Shown: positions 53,346 to 63,272, counted from the stretch's first letter. The stretch is 64,000 nt of DNA from Sporosarcina sp. Marseille-Q4063 (GCF_018309085.1 NZ_CP070502.1:3467001-3531000); one strand, 5' to 3'. A program made the numbers and translations. The notes: a model not told the origin generated them from the letters alone.

Positions 53346-54188
53346 TTAAAGAATTTTTTCTAGCAATAACAGATCTCGATCTTCCACCCAAACCAATTGA
53401 GTAAATTGTAAACTAAGGGCAGTAGGGTGCAAGTGCGTATATTCAATCTGTGCTGTTAACTCTTCGCTTTCAACTTCTGCTATTTCTGCTGCTTTTTCAG
53501 CTTGAACTTCCTCTGTTTTAGTTTCTTGGAGGGGAGGAGTTGCAACTTGTTGTGCAACCGCTGGCTTTTCGGCTTTCGGTTTTGCAACAGCCGGCTTTTC
53601 TACCTTTGGTTTAGCAACCGCTTTTTGTGTTACTGCTGGTTTGCTAGTTTGTTTAACTTCTTTTTTAACTTCTGCTTTTGGTTTTTCTTGTTTTTTCTCG
53701 ACTTTTACTTCAGTAGTTTCTTCTGCTTTTGGTTTTGCGGCCGGTAGTGCGTTCGGACGACGCGCTCCGATATAACGGCTTCCCCAATAATGAGGGTCGT
53801 AAATTGATGAAATCATAACACCTTTACTTGTCGAAGCGTGAATGAAGTTATTGGATCCGATGTAAATTCCCACATGCGAGACGCTTTTGCCGTTCGTGTT
53901 GAAAAATACGAGATCGCCTGGTTGTAAACTACCTTTGTCTACAGACGCACCAACGCCGAATTGCGCGCCTGTCGTTCTAGGAAGCGAACTGCCGCCGTCG
54001 CTAAACACGCGTTGTGTAAATCCGGAACAATCAAATCCAGCACCTGTTGTGCCGCCGTAAGAATACGGGGAGCCGATGTAACCATGTGCAATATTAATCA
54101 TTGTAGATGAAGAGCTTGCTGAGGCCATGGCTGGAGTAGCCATCGTTAAAAGTAGACACGCTAAAATTCCAAGAAAGAATCGCTTCAT
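53346..54188 (-). CDS. Secreted NlpC/P60 cell-wall endopeptidase with Lys/Ala/Pro-rich tail
   Basis: This 280-residue exported protein has a signal peptide (about 1-23, ending AMASA). The NlpC/P60 domain has Cys54 (FDCSGF), His105 (VSHVGIYIG) and a third polar residue at His117 (FIHAST), typical of D,L-endopeptidases that cut the peptidoglycan stem. It is followed by a long low-complexity region of KPAVAKPKAEKP repeats and a short folded end. Unlike most relatives it has no LysM or SH3 domain, so the basic tail may bind the wall or teichoic acids. AAAGGGG precedes the ATG. Confidence 0.9.
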   Translation of the reverse strand: MKRFFLGILACLLLTMATPAMASASSSSTMINIAHGYIGSPYSYGGTTGAGFDCSGFTQRVFSDGGSSLPRTTGAQFGVGASVDKGSLQPGDLVFFNTNGKSVSHVGIYIGSNNFIHASTSKGVMISSIYDPHYWGSRYIGARRPNALPAAKPKAEETTEVKVEKKQEKPKAEVKKEVKQTSKPAVTQKAVAKPKVEKPAVAKPKAEKPAVAQQVATPPLQETKTEEVQAEKAAEIAEVESEELTAQIEYTHLHPTALSLQFTQLVWVEDRDLLLLEKIL

Positions 54189-54370
54189 GTTATTCCCTTT
54201 TCCCCTTTCAGTGCTCTGTGTATATTTTTCGTCTTTTCTGTCTATTTATCTATAACTAATCGTATCAAATAATGGGGAAGAGGGCGGTTACAGTTATATT
54301 ACAACTTGGTAACATATAAATCATAAAGAATTCAAGACAAGTTTATATTGTAATATTCTTATTCAAAATA

Positions 54371-54410
54371 AAAAGAAAGACTGCCGGTTGTAACGGACAA
54401 GTCTTTCTCT
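54371..54410 (-). terminator. Terminator after the SulP gene
   Basis: On the minus strand AGAAAGACT..GTC pairs with AGTCTTTCT and is followed by TTTTATTT. Confidence 0.75.
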
Positions 54411-54417
54411 TAATGCA

Positions 54418-56019
54418 TTACATAAAGAAATTCTCTTCTCCAATCTTTTCGTACAAGCCGCCTTTCTTGAATAAAGACAATTTCTCTTTCGGTAGCTTTT
54501 TGATAATAATTTGAATGTCTGCATTACGAGATTCGTCAATAAATGTCGATAAAGCAGCTTCTCCAGTCGCGTCGATAACCGAAGTCTGTTCCATGTCGAG
54601 GATAATGGTTTTCACATCGCCCGTTAGAATGACTGGGTATGCATCTTCAAATATTTTCGCGGTACCAAAAAATAACGGGCCATCCAGAATGTATTTTTTC
54701 AATGTAGCAGGGTTATCTTTGCCAAACTTGATGATTTCTACATCGGACGTCTTTGCCACTTTTAAATGAAGTTTGTGCACCATTTTTCGTAGAAATGAAA
54801 TCACAGCGATTAAAATACCAACTTGAACTGCGACCGTTAAGTTTATGAATATTGTTAGTAGAAAAGTAGTTAATAAGACGATCGTATCGCCTGAGCGAAT
54901 CGACAAAATATGGATAAATGCTTTTCGTGCACTCATATTCCAAGCTACAAACATTAGAATCGGGGCCATGGCCGCGAGTGGAATATGTGATGCATAGGGT
55001 GCGAATAAAAGCAGGAATCCGAGCACGAAAAAACTTTGCACGAATCCGGAAACCGGGCTAACTGCACCGGCACGTATATTTGTCGCGGTCCGCGCAATTG
55101 CACCTGTTGCGGGAATTCCGCCAAATAAAGGTGTAATAATATTCGCGATTCCTTGACCGAATAACTCGCGTTTGGAATTATGATTTTCCGCTTTTTCCGG
55201 TTTCATTCCATCCGCAACGACTGCGGATAAAAGGGATTCTATAGAGCCGAGTGCCGCAATAACGAGAGCGGGCTGCCAAAGGGCGACCAACTTTGATAAC
55301 GTAATTTCAGGAAAGCGAAACGATGGAAGGGAATTTGGAATGCCACCGAAAGCGGTGCCGATCGTTTCAATCTTTCCTTGAAAAAAGAAGAAAGAAATAA
55401 GTGTTGGGATGAGGAGCGCGACAAGAAGAACAGGAACGCGCGGTGCAACTTTCGGCAAAATGAAAATTACGGCAAGACCGATAACTGCGATAAGAATGCT
55501 AAATATATTTACTGTATGAAACTGTTTGATAAGACCAAGCATATTTTCATGAAAAAACTCTTTTTGTTCCACTCCGGTTAATCCGAAAAAATTACCCAGT
55601 TGTCCCGTGAAGATTATGATGGCAATTCCAGCAGTAAAACCGATTGTTACCGATTTGGGGACAAAATGAATTAAACTACTAACTCCCGCGTAACTCATGA
55701 TGACGAGGATGACACCAGCTAAAAATCCGGCGATTAACAGGTCTTCATAACCGTATTGAAGAACGATTGCAAGTAAAATAGGAATGAAAGCGCCAGTCGG
55801 TCCAGCAATTTGAAACCGTGATCCGCCAAGAAGCGCAACTAAAAAACCGGCGATAATCGTTGTATAGAGTCCGTATTCGGGTTTTACTCCGGATGCGATT
55901 GCAAACGCCATCCCGAGAGGTATTGCAACAATTCCCACAGTGATACCTGCAATTAGGTCCTTTCTGAACCCTTCCGCATTGTAATATAGAAATCGATTGT
56001 CTTTGAACAAATGGTTCAC
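54418..56019 (-). CDS. SulP-family anion transporter with STAS domain
   Basis: This is a 533-residue SLC26/SulP transporter. The N-terminal membrane region (about 1-410) begins FRKDLIAGITVGIVAIPLGM, the SulP signature, and includes ALLGGSRFQIAGPTGAFIPI. A C-terminal STAS domain (about 430-533) contains DMEQTSVIDATGEAALSTF. Family substrates are sulfate, bicarbonate or dicarboxylates, and context does not settle it. The gene is alone between terminators. Confidence 0.92.
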   Translation of the reverse strand: MNHLFKDNRFLYYNAEGFRKDLIAGITVGIVAIPLGMAFAIASGVKPEYGLYTTIIAGFLVALLGGSRFQIAGPTGAFIPILLAIVLQYGYEDLLIAGFLAGVILVIMSYAGVSSLIHFVPKSVTIGFTAGIAIIIFTGQLGNFFGLTGVEQKEFFHENMLGLIKQFHTVNIFSILIAVIGLAVIFILPKVAPRVPVLLVALLIPTLISFFFFQGKIETIGTAFGGIPNSLPSFRFPEITLSKLVALWQPALVIAALGSIESLLSAVVADGMKPEKAENHNSKRELFGQGIANIITPLFGGIPATGAIARTATNIRAGAVSPVSGFVQSFFVLGFLLLFAPYASHIPLAAMAPILMFVAWNMSARKAFIHILSIRSGDTIVLLTTFLLTIFINLTVAVQVGILIAVISFLRKMVHKLHLKVAKTSDVEIIKFGKDNPATLKKYILDGPLFFGTAKIFEDAYPVILTGDVKTIILDMEQTSVIDATGEAALSTFIDESRNADIQIIIKKLPKEKLSLFKKGGLYEKIGEENFFM

Positions 56020-56124
56020 TCCGTTTGAAATAATCTATTTTAATTAAAACTTCCTTCTCTATTATAACTTAAAAACACAGTAGCTCCAAGGGTTCGGCTT
56101 AATTTATACCGTGTATTAAATTAC

Positions 56125-56162
56125 AAAAACCGGCACACTCTTTGTCGAGGATGCCGGTTTAA
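56125..56162 (-). terminator. Terminator after the SCP2 gene
   Basis: On the minus strand AAACCGGCA pairs with TGCCGGTTT, followed by TTGTAATTT. Confidence 0.75.
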
Positions 56163-56167
56163 TAGTT

Positions 56168-56521
56168 TCAAAATGAATATTGTTTTAATAGATTTTCAAG
56201 TTTTAACGCAAGTCCCAGATTTCCTTTGATTTTGAGTTTACCCATCATGTAGGAAGCGGCAGAGTTTAAGTTTCCAGCGAGTAGTTTTTTGAAATCTTTT
56301 ACGCTCATGGACAGTGCGCAGTCGGATTCATCAGGAGTCCCAAAAATCGTTTCAGCATGACCATCCAAAAACTTAAGGCCGAATTGACCGCCATCTTCAC
56401 CTGTAAGATTAATAGAATAAGTTGTATTCATATCCTTATATGGTTCTCGTTTTTCTTTCAGCTTTGCATCAATTTCATTCCAAATCGATTCAAGCGTCAT
56501 CTCGTCAAAATTTGCTGTCAT
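56168..56521 (-). CDS. SCP2 sterol-carrier-like lipid-binding protein
   Basis: This is a 117-residue single SCP2 domain. ATG at 56521 follows TTGGAGGGAT; the longer frame from 56548 has no site. Recognisable features are the SINLTGEDGGQFGLKF strand pair and the helical C-terminus AGNLNSAASYMMGKLKIKGN. It probably binds fatty acids or acyl-CoA in the cytosol. No partner gene is adjacent, except that the brnQ gene lies 51 nt upstream in the same direction. Confidence 0.85.
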   Translation of the reverse strand: MTANFDEMTLESIWNEIDAKLKEKREPYKDMNTTYSINLTGEDGGQFGLKFLDGHAETIFGTPDESDCALSMSVKDFKKLLAGNLNSAASYMMGKLKIKGNLGLALKLENLLKQYSF

Positions 56522-56572
56522 CCAGTATCCCTCCAAATGAATCGTCATTCATTTGTAATTATACCATTAATT

Positions 56573-57883
56573 TCATTTCTTTTGGAAAAAACTAATAATT
56601 ATACCGACAAGTCCACCGATAATTGCTGGTACGAGCCATCCAATATTCTGTTCATACAATGGAAGGTGGGCAAGTAGGTTCGTCACCGGCTTCACATTAA
56701 TGTCCGCTACCAGAAGTCCATCAAAAATACTGACAACAGCAGTGGCAGAAAGGGCCAGTATATAAACAATTGGTTTCCGTCCAAATGCTTTGTCAATGAA
56801 GGACATTAGCATGAGTACAATCGCAATCGGATAGATCATCATCAGTACCGGGAGTGAAATGGCTATAAGTTGAGTCAACCCTACGTTAGCGATAACTGCG
56901 CTAAATCCTGCGAAAATCAATACATAAATTTTGTACGATAAACGCGGGAAAATTTCATTGAAAAATTGAGCACATGCCGAAACGAGTCCGATTGATGTCG
57001 TTAAACATGCAAAAATGATTGTGACGGCAAGAATTGTTGTTCCTGCAGACCCGTATAAAACCGTAGACGCTAGAGATAATATTGCGCCTCCATTTTCTTG
57101 CATTCCAACCACATCAACACTTGTTGCGCCGATATAGCTTAAGGAAACATAGACGAATGTTAATCCGGCTGCGGCGACAAGACCTGCAATCATCATTGCT
57201 TTTAATATCGGTCCTTTTGTTGTTACGCCTTCAACCTTAAGCGCATTAACAACGACTATTCCGAAAACGAGGGCGGCAATAACGTCCATCGTCAGGTATC
57301 CTTCTACGAAACTCCGGAAGAAGGGATGTGTAATGTAATCTCCTTGAGCTTGTCCAATCGTTCCAATCGGCGTTAATATGCTTTTAATCGCCAATGCACT
57401 AATGACGATGAACAACACAGGCGTTAGCACTTTACCAATTCTATCGACAAGTTTTGCCGGGTTTAATGCTAAAGCAATCGTAATTAGAAAAAAGAAAATC
57501 GTGAACAAAGCAAGCGGCCAATCTGATGAGGCGGCCCGATCAGAAAGAAATGGAACGACTCCGATTTCATACGACACTGTAGCTGTTCGTGGAATCCCGA
57601 AAAAGGGTCCAATTGCCATATATATAATCATCGTGAAAATGATTCCAAAAACTGGGTGAACTCTTCCTGCTATAGTTTGTAGACCTGAGTGTCCTCCCGC
57701 ATTTGCAATTGCAAGGACAGCGACAAGGGGAAGGCCGACACCTGTAATCAGAAAACCCGTCATCGCAATGATTAGATTTTCACCAGCCATTTGTCCGAGT
57801 GAAGGCGGGAAAATAATATTTCCTGCACCAAGAAATAATGCGAATAGCATTAGTCCGATGAGGAAATTTTTACGTAAAGTCAA
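56573..57883 (-). CDS. brnQ: Branched-chain amino acid:cation symporter
   Basis: This is a 436-residue LIVCS-family carrier with about 12 hydrophobic segments. Its start MTLRKNFLIGLMLFALFLGA and following GNIIFPPSLGQ are the family hallmark. The start is TTG at 57883, with GGAG 8 nt before it; a GTG at 57892 overlaps that site. It imports leucine, isoleucine and valine with Na+ or H+. The next gene on this strand is SCP2. The 255-bp gap to the malic enzyme gene holds no clear signal. Confidence 0.93.
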   Translation of the reverse strand: MTLRKNFLIGLMLFALFLGAGNIIFPPSLGQMAGENLIIAMTGFLITGVGLPLVAVLAIANAGGHSGLQTIAGRVHPVFGIIFTMIIYMAIGPFFGIPRTATVSYEIGVVPFLSDRAASSDWPLALFTIFFFLITIALALNPAKLVDRIGKVLTPVLFIVISALAIKSILTPIGTIGQAQGDYITHPFFRSFVEGYLTMDVIAALVFGIVVVNALKVEGVTTKGPILKAMMIAGLVAAAGLTFVYVSLSYIGATSVDVVGMQENGGAILSLASTVLYGSAGTTILAVTIIFACLTTSIGLVSACAQFFNEIFPRLSYKIYVLIFAGFSAVIANVGLTQLIAISLPVLMMIYPIAIVLMLMSFIDKAFGRKPIVYILALSATAVVSIFDGLLVADINVKPVTNLLAHLPLYEQNIGWLVPAIIGGLVGIIISFFQKK

Positions 57884-58148
57884 TGTAAACACTCCTTGAA
57901 ATAGTATGAATCTTTAATGTCACTTTCTATTATAACAATTTCAAAGTAAGTTTGGTGAAAAAACAAGGAGTACTATTATTCGGAATTGCGGAACACCGAT
58001 TATGTTTTAATTCGCGAATTAAAGATGTTCGGAGGGGTACAAAATATAGCAGTTGTATTACAATACAAGTACTTATACTAATTCAATTTACGGAAGCGGT
58101 TAATAGGTGTAAAATGAAATTAGTATTCAAAAATGTGGAGGTCTGAAA

Positions 58149-59462
58149 ATGGAAACAGGCGAATTTATGCGTAATTTAATTATTGAAACCCCTTCTTTAC
58201 CTGGTAATTTTGCAAAGGTTGCGTTGGCGATCGGAACGCTCGAAGGGGATATAGGAGATATCCAAACGATAAAGATCGGTACATTATCAACGATCCGCGA
58301 TGTTGCGATTCATTGTAGAAATGAAGAACATTTACATACTATCGTTAAAGCAGTAAATGACATTGGAAATGGAATTGTTGTGCATGCTGTAACAGATGAC
58401 GTGCTCCAAGCACATGAAGGCGGAAAAATCCATATGAAGAGCCGTATGGAAATTCGTTCGCTCGGCGATCTGCGTCGAGTTTATACGCCTGGCGTGGCCA
58501 ACGTCTGTGAAGTCATAAAGGAAGATCCCGAACAAGCGAATTATTTTACTGGGATTTCGAACACGGTTGCAATCGTCACAGACGGCACGGCTATTTTAGG
58601 ACTTGGCGACATTGGTCCGGTTGCAGGAATGCCGGTTATGGAAGGAAAAGCAGTCTTATTGGATCAGTTTGCAGGGATAAGCGGTGTTCCGATACTACTA
58701 GGTACGAGTGATCCCGATGAAGTTGTGAATACCGTTAAAAATATTTATCAAGGTTTCGGCGGAATTCTACTTGAAGACATTGGTTCGCCACATTGTTTTG
58801 AAATTGAAAGACGATTGAAAGAAGAACTTCCAATTCCGGTCATGCATGATGACCAACACGGAACAGCTGTCGTCACGCTAGCTTCTGTGATTTCAGCGTG
58901 CAGGGAAGCAGGGGTTAAACTCTCTGATTCCACTGTTGGGCAAATCGGATTGGGTGCCGCCGGGTTAGCAATTAGCCGCATGCTTATGGAATACGGCGTT
59001 AAAGAAGTGCGCGGCATTGATCGTAACGAGGATGCGTGTGAACGCCTTAAAGAACACGGTGGGACCGTTGCCGGGTCGTTAGAAGAGGTAATGTCGAGCA
59101 GTGATATTATCGTTGCGACAACAGGAGTTGCTGATTTAATTAAACCGGAAATGGTTCGAAAGGGACAAATCATTTTAGCGCTATCGAATCCGAACGCCGA
59201 GATTAAACCAGATGTTGCTTTGAAAGCAGGCGCGGCATTTGCGGCAGATGGTCGACTTGTCAATAATGTTCTCGGTTTTCCGGGAATATTCCGCGGTGCA
59301 TTGAATGCGAATGCAAAAGAAATTACGTATCCTATGCTTCTTGCGGCCGCAATTGCCATCGTTGAAAGCACTAAATCCGGAGATCTTGTTCCGCATCCGT
59401 TAGATCCAACTGTTCACGAAAATGTAGCGGCAGCTGTTGAACGCGTCGCTTCGAATAAATAA
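58149..59462 (+). CDS. Malic enzyme with N-terminal ACT domain (YtsJ-like)
   Basis: This is a 437-residue oxidative decarboxylase (malate to pyruvate with NAD(P)H). An N-terminal ACT-like regulatory domain (about 8-80, LIIETPSLPGNFAKVALAIG) precedes the malic N-domain with VYTPGVANVCE, MEGKAVLLDQFAG and the metal motif HDDQHGTAVV. The NAD-binding domain has GLGAAGLAISR. This is the architecture of Bacillus YtsJ. GTGGAGGTC precedes the ATG. It has its own terminator. Confidence 0.93.
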   Translation: METGEFMRNLIIETPSLPGNFAKVALAIGTLEGDIGDIQTIKIGTLSTIRDVAIHCRNEEHLHTIVKAVNDIGNGIVVHAVTDDVLQAHEGGKIHMKSRMEIRSLGDLRRVYTPGVANVCEVIKEDPEQANYFTGISNTVAIVTDGTAILGLGDIGPVAGMPVMEGKAVLLDQFAGISGVPILLGTSDPDEVVNTVKNIYQGFGGILLEDIGSPHCFEIERRLKEELPIPVMHDDQHGTAVVTLASVISACREAGVKLSDSTVGQIGLGAAGLAISRMLMEYGVKEVRGIDRNEDACERLKEHGGTVAGSLEEVMSSSDIIVATTGVADLIKPEMVRKGQIILALSNPNAEIKPDVALKAGAAFAADGRLVNNVLGFPGIFRGALNANAKEITYPMLLAAAIAIVESTKSGDLVPHPLDPTVHENVAAAVERVASNK

Positions 59463-59466
59463 TAAT

Positions 59467-59504
59467 AAAAAGTGCACTGGAATTAGATTCCGTGCACTTT
59501 TTTT
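59467..59504. terminator. Bidirectional terminator
   Basis: AAAAAGTGCAC..GGAAT pairs with ATTCC..GTGCACTTTTT. It lies between the malic enzyme gene and the convergent cytochrome oxidase operon. Confidence 0.9.
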
Positions 59505-59509
59505 GTTTA

Positions 59510-61159
59510 CTACTTTCCAATCGGCCAATCAAATGGCGGTGAACCTGGCGGTGAGTGTTTCAGTATTTCGAATACTGGAATTGTATAAGCGAAAAGAATC
59601 AAACCGATCGTAATCGCAATCCACAGAACCCAGTTTTCTAACAGTTTAGGTGTCGGTTCGGCATCTTCTTCTTCCTCAGCAATCGGATATTCCTCGACGC
59701 CGCGCGGTGCAAAGAATGTTAATTGGATGAAAATATAGACCATCAAGATGATGGCAATGAAGAGAATCGATCCACCAATTGCTTGTGCCATTTGGTAACT
59801 GATCCATGTATCTACTTGCGCTCCGCCTGCATATTCAGAGAAATTGGAACGACGCGGCCCGCCGAGTAAACCTTGGATATGCATTGATGTAGACATAATA
59901 AGCATACCGAAAGTCCAAATGAGAGACTGAATGATTCCTAATTTGTTTAATCTAGGTGTCAATCGGCGTCCCGTTAAATGAGGAACTAGCCAATAAGTAA
60001 TTCCAAAGAAAGTAAGGACGGATGTCATCGCTGCTGTTAAATGAAAGTGGCCCGTTACCCAAATGGTATTATGGATTAATGCATTCATTTGGTGGGATGC
60101 GTTAATAATTCCGCCAGCCCCTCCTGGAATGAAAGCAACCATTCCGATGAAAGGCGCCAAGAAACGAACATCTTTCCACGGGAGTTTTCTAAACCAACCG
60201 AATAGCGTCGTAAAACCATTCTTACGTCCCGTCGCTTCAAATGTAGCGAAAATCGAGAAAGCAGTCATTAAAGTTGGAATGACAACCATAAATGTCAGGA
60301 CCACTTGAATGAATTTCCATGTCGGATCAATTCCCGGCTCTGTAAGCTGATGGTGGAACCCGACAGGAATTGAAAACATAAGTAACAGTATGAATGAAAG
60401 TCTTGCTAGTGAATCACTGAATATTTTTCCGCCAATGATTTTTGGAACAATCGCATACCATGCCATATAAGCAGGCAGTAACCAGAAATAAACGAGCGGA
60501 TGACCGAAATACCAGAATAGGGTACGACTTAACAACACGTTAATGGTTGCAGTATAGCCGAGAGACCATGGAATGAATAGAACGAGAACAGATACCGCGA
60601 CGCCAAGGGATGCAATCACCCACATGATCATATTAATTGTAACCATATATGCGAGAAGCGGGGATTTTTGTCCTTTATTCGCCTTTTTCCAAAGGTAAAG
60701 CTGACGGAAGTTTATGAATGCGGCAACCCAGCTTCCGATAATGACCAATGCAAGTCCGAAATAAAAGATGGGATGCGCACGCAGTGGTGCATAAAAAGTA
60801 TATAGTACGGAAGCTTGCCCTGTTAAAACCATGACCGAAGCCATTATTGTTCCCGTAAGCATAATCCAGAATGACCACCATGCTGCTTTTCGTTGCTTAT
60901 TAGACATTCCAACTGTTTTTCCCATGAGAGAAAATTGGAATCCAATAATGAAAAATGTTGTCATGACTAGACCAAGAATTACACCGTGAACAGTAAGTAT
61001 TGTGTAATAATCAATGCCGAATGGCAGTTGATACTTACCCGAACGAACGAAGGTTTGTAATAACCCCATTAATCCACCGATTAAAAGTGATGTGAAGGTA
61101 ACGTACATAAACGCCATGTACAATCTTGATTCTTTTTTAGAAAATTGTCGTTGTTTCAT
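59510..61159 (-). CDS. cbaA: ba3-type cytochrome c oxidase subunit I
   Basis: This is a 549-residue heme-copper oxidase subunit with about 13 hydrophobic helices. The helix with the copper and cross-link site reads FGHPLVYFWLLPAYMAWY, and a later haem ligand region is VTGHFHLTAAMTSVLTFFG. The overall form is family B (ba3 or b(o/a)3), distinct from CtaD-type aa3. It reduces oxygen and pumps protons with lower stoichiometry, typically at low oxygen. It begins 2 nt after the subunit II stop. It is the last gene of a three-gene operon. Confidence 0.93.
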   Translation of the reverse strand: MKQRQFSKKESRLYMAFMYVTFTSLLIGGLMGLLQTFVRSGKYQLPFGIDYYTILTVHGVILGLVMTTFFIIGFQFSLMGKTVGMSNKQRKAAWWSFWIMLTGTIMASVMVLTGQASVLYTFYAPLRAHPIFYFGLALVIIGSWVAAFINFRQLYLWKKANKGQKSPLLAYMVTINMIMWVIASLGVAVSVLVLFIPWSLGYTATINVLLSRTLFWYFGHPLVYFWLLPAYMAWYAIVPKIIGGKIFSDSLARLSFILLLMFSIPVGFHHQLTEPGIDPTWKFIQVVLTFMVVIPTLMTAFSIFATFEATGRKNGFTTLFGWFRKLPWKDVRFLAPFIGMVAFIPGGAGGIINASHQMNALIHNTIWVTGHFHLTAAMTSVLTFFGITYWLVPHLTGRRLTPRLNKLGIIQSLIWTFGMLIMSTSMHIQGLLGGPRRSNFSEYAGGAQVDTWISYQMAQAIGGSILFIAIILMVYIFIQLTFFAPRGVEEYPIAEEEEDAEPTPKLLENWVLWIAITIGLILFAYTIPVFEILKHSPPGSPPFDWPIGK

Positions 61160-61161
61160 GA

Positions 61162-61665
61162 TTATTCATACACCTCCACTTTCCCGAACATTAAGTGGTG
61201 ACCGATACCACAATATTCATTACACACAATCGTAAATTCCCCATTGTTTTTCATCACTGTTTCGTAACGGCTAATATGTCCGGGTTCAACCATCATATTG
61301 ACGTTCGTTCCAGCGATTTGGAATCCATGGACGACATCCGTTGTCGTTACTTGAAAAAGAACAGTGGAACCTTTTGGTACGCGAAGTGTGTCAACACGGT
61401 CCCCGTTTTCATCTTTCCCCAAGTCATAATTGAATGCGGAAGCAACGATGTTTACGGTGTATTTTCCCTCTGCCACTTCATGCAGCCCGAGATTTTCTGG
61501 CTTAAAAGCTTCGTGCGCTTCAACATTTTGCGGATCAATCGTTTCGATATGACTTTGTGGGTGCGTTCCTTTCCAAAAAGCAGCGAAACCAATAATGGCT
61601 AAAAATAAGGCGAGTGATCCGATTCCAAAAATAAGCCATATTCTTTCGTATTTATGCAAAATCAT
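61162..61665 (-). CDS. cbaB: ba3-type cytochrome c oxidase subunit II (CuA)
   Basis: This is a 167-residue subunit with one N-terminal transmembrane helix (IWLIFGIGSLALFLAIIGFA) and an extracellular cupredoxin domain. The CuA ligands are visible in VCNEYCGIGHHLMFG (two Cys, His, Met), with an upstream His in VVHGFQI. ATG at 61665 is used; GGGGGAAA precedes it. It receives electrons from cytochrome c. It is in an operon with subunits I and IIa. Confidence 0.93.
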   Translation of the reverse strand: MILHKYERIWLIFGIGSLALFLAIIGFAAFWKGTHPQSHIETIDPQNVEAHEAFKPENLGLHEVAEGKYTVNIVASAFNYDLGKDENGDRVDTLRVPKGSTVLFQVTTTDVVHGFQIAGTNVNMMVEPGHISRYETVMKNNGEFTIVCNEYCGIGHHLMFGKVEVYE

Positions 61666-61686
61666 TTTATTTCCCCCAATCATTCA

Positions 61687-61833
61687 TTATCTAGATAAAA
61701 AGAGTGCATAGATTCCAAACCAGGATGCCACCATAAACACGCCTAGCAACATGACTGCAATAAATGTGCCTTTAAAATGAATCGTAGAATCGTTATTTTT
61801 GGCGTGTTGTTGTTTTGGGTTTTTGTCTTTCAT
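61687..61833 (-). CDS. cbaD: Cytochrome c oxidase subunit IIa (small membrane subunit)
   Basis: This is a 48-residue protein with a hydrophilic Lys/Gln-rich start (MKDKNPKQQHAK) and a single transmembrane helix, GTFIAVMLLGVFMVASWFGI, ending LFLSR. This matches the small IIa helix of ba3-type oxidases in Thermus and Bacillales. AAAGGAAG lies before the ATG. It is the first gene of the oxidase operon, ahead of subunit II. The gene is too short for routine ORF calling. Confidence 0.85.
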   Translation of the reverse strand: MKDKNPKQQHAKNNDSTIHFKGTFIAVMLLGVFMVASWFGIYALFLSR

Positions 61834-62040
61834 TACGTCACTTCCTTTCGTCATGCAGTGTTTAGTACCGCTTACCTCTATAATAGGCAGTAGAAGTTAA
61901 ATCGGAATTAGGGATTACCCTTGGCTTTAAGATAATTGCGAATTCTTCACATTTTGTTCACTATTCATTCATAAAGTTGCCATAAGCTGATTAGTTAGGT
62001 AGTCTTGGTAAACAATCAAATAGCTTATGTCATTTTTTAG

Positions 62041-62070
62041 TTGACACGGGACGCAAAAAAAAATTACAAT
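62041..62070 (+). promoter_or_regulatory. nagB promoter
   Basis: TTGACA (62041-62046), 18 nt, TACAAT (62065-62070): near-consensus sigma-A. The leader to nagB is about 25 nt. Confidence 0.75.
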
Positions 62071-62101
62071 TGGTACAACAAAAAATTTAAGCGAAGGTCG
62101 G

Positions 62102-62812
62102 ATGAAAAAAGTGGAAAATGTAAAATTTAGTAAAGTCGATAATGCAGAACAAGGTTCAGTAGCGCTTTTTCAGATAATCAAAGAGGAACTCGAAAAAGAC
62201 CGTCTTCATTCAATCGGTCTTGCGACTGGAAACACAATGATTCCGGTTTATGAAAAGTGGGTGAATTCAGATCTTGATTTTTCAAACGTGACTACGTTTA
62301 ATTTAGATGAGTATGTCGGAATTTCTGCGGATAGCCCGAACAGTTATGCTTATTTCATGCATGAACATCTTTTCGATAAAAAACAATTTAAAGAAACATT
62401 CTTGCTAAATGGTTTAGCCAAGGATTTAGAAGAAGAGTGTAGAAGATACGAAGATTTACTTGAAGAACATGGTCTTGACTTACAATTACTTGGCGTTGGT
62501 GAAAATGGCCATATCGCATTTAATGAACCGGGAACATCATTTGATTCAGTGACGCATGTCGCGAAATTGACTGATTCCACATTGAGTGTGAATAGCCAAT
62601 TATTTGCGAACGATGAAAAAATTCCTGACACTGCATTATCTTTGGGAATCGGCTCCATCTTGCGTGCGAAAAAAATTGTACTGCTAGCGTTCGGTGAAAG
62701 AAAACGTGCAGCACTTGAAAAGTTACTAGAAGGTCATGTGACTGCCGAATGGCCGATTACAAAACTTCTTCATCACGATGATGTTACGATCATTACGGAT
62801 CTTGAACTTTAA
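62102..62812 (+). CDS. nagB: Glucosamine-6-phosphate deaminase
   Basis: This 236-residue enzyme converts glucosamine 6-phosphate to fructose 6-phosphate and ammonia. The phosphate loop is LATGNTMIPVYE, the catalytic Asp is in NLDEYVG, and the active-site loop is GVGENGHIAFNEPG. It feeds amino sugars into the glycolytic pool with pgi. nagA and a NagR regulator are not adjacent. A good promoter and a strong terminator flank it. Confidence 0.95.
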   Translation: MKKVENVKFSKVDNAEQGSVALFQIIKEELEKDRLHSIGLATGNTMIPVYEKWVNSDLDFSNVTTFNLDEYVGISADSPNSYAYFMHEHLFDKKQFKETFLLNGLAKDLEEECRRYEDLLEEHGLDLQLLGVGENGHIAFNEPGTSFDSVTHVAKLTDSTLSVNSQLFANDEKIPDTALSLGIGSILRAKKIVLLAFGERKRAALEKLLEGHVTAEWPITKLLHHDDVTIITDLEL

Positions 62813-62825
62813 TTAATCGAATAGA

Positions 62826-62863
62826 AAAATGCCACACCGTCATTATGAGGTGTGGCATTTTTT
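62826..62863. terminator. Bidirectional terminator after nagB
   Basis: AAAATGCCACACC pairs with GGTGTGGCATTTT, with A and T runs on the two sides. It also serves the convergent hypothetical gene. Confidence 0.9.
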
Positions 62864-62879
62864 CTCGATTATATAATTA

Positions 62880-63272
62880 TCAACGTTTGTCACCGATATG
62901 TCCTCTATATTCAGACCGTATATCCTCGATGTCTTCCATACGTTCTTCATTTTCCAATAAAATACGATTTTCTTCATCGATTTGAGCATCTATGTCATTT
63001 TCATGTGCGGGTTCTGAATGACGGTCTTTTGAGTCATCTTGCTCTTTTAGCGTGCTGAAAGCGTGTGTATTTCTTTCTTGTAATGGTTCATATTCGCCTG
63101 CTGCATGATCTCGCTGTGAATTCGAATTCCACTCAACATCCGCTGGTTCTTCGCTATTGGCCATCTGAGCATCATTATTGTCCACCCATTTTTCAACGTT
63201 ATTTTTTACAGAACCCTTTGCATTATGAAAAATTCTTATCACGTCGTCCGACAAATGATCTTTTCGTTGCAT
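62880..63272 (-). CDS. Hydrophilic protein, 130 residues, function unknown
   Basis: AAGGAGGGG precedes the ATG. The product is very polar and acidic, without transmembrane segment or signal peptide. It begins MQRKDHLSDDVIRIFHNAKG and ends with a charged helix around DEENRILLENEERMEDIEDI, probably coiled coil. I do not recognise a family. Its composition suggests a disordered or stress-related protein. Confidence 0.65.
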   Translation of the reverse strand: MQRKDHLSDDVIRIFHNAKGSVKNNVEKWVDNNDAQMANSEEPADVEWNSNSQRDHAAGEYEPLQERNTHAFSTLKEQDDSKDRHSEPAHENDIDAQIDEENRILLENEERMEDIEDIRSEYRGHIGDKR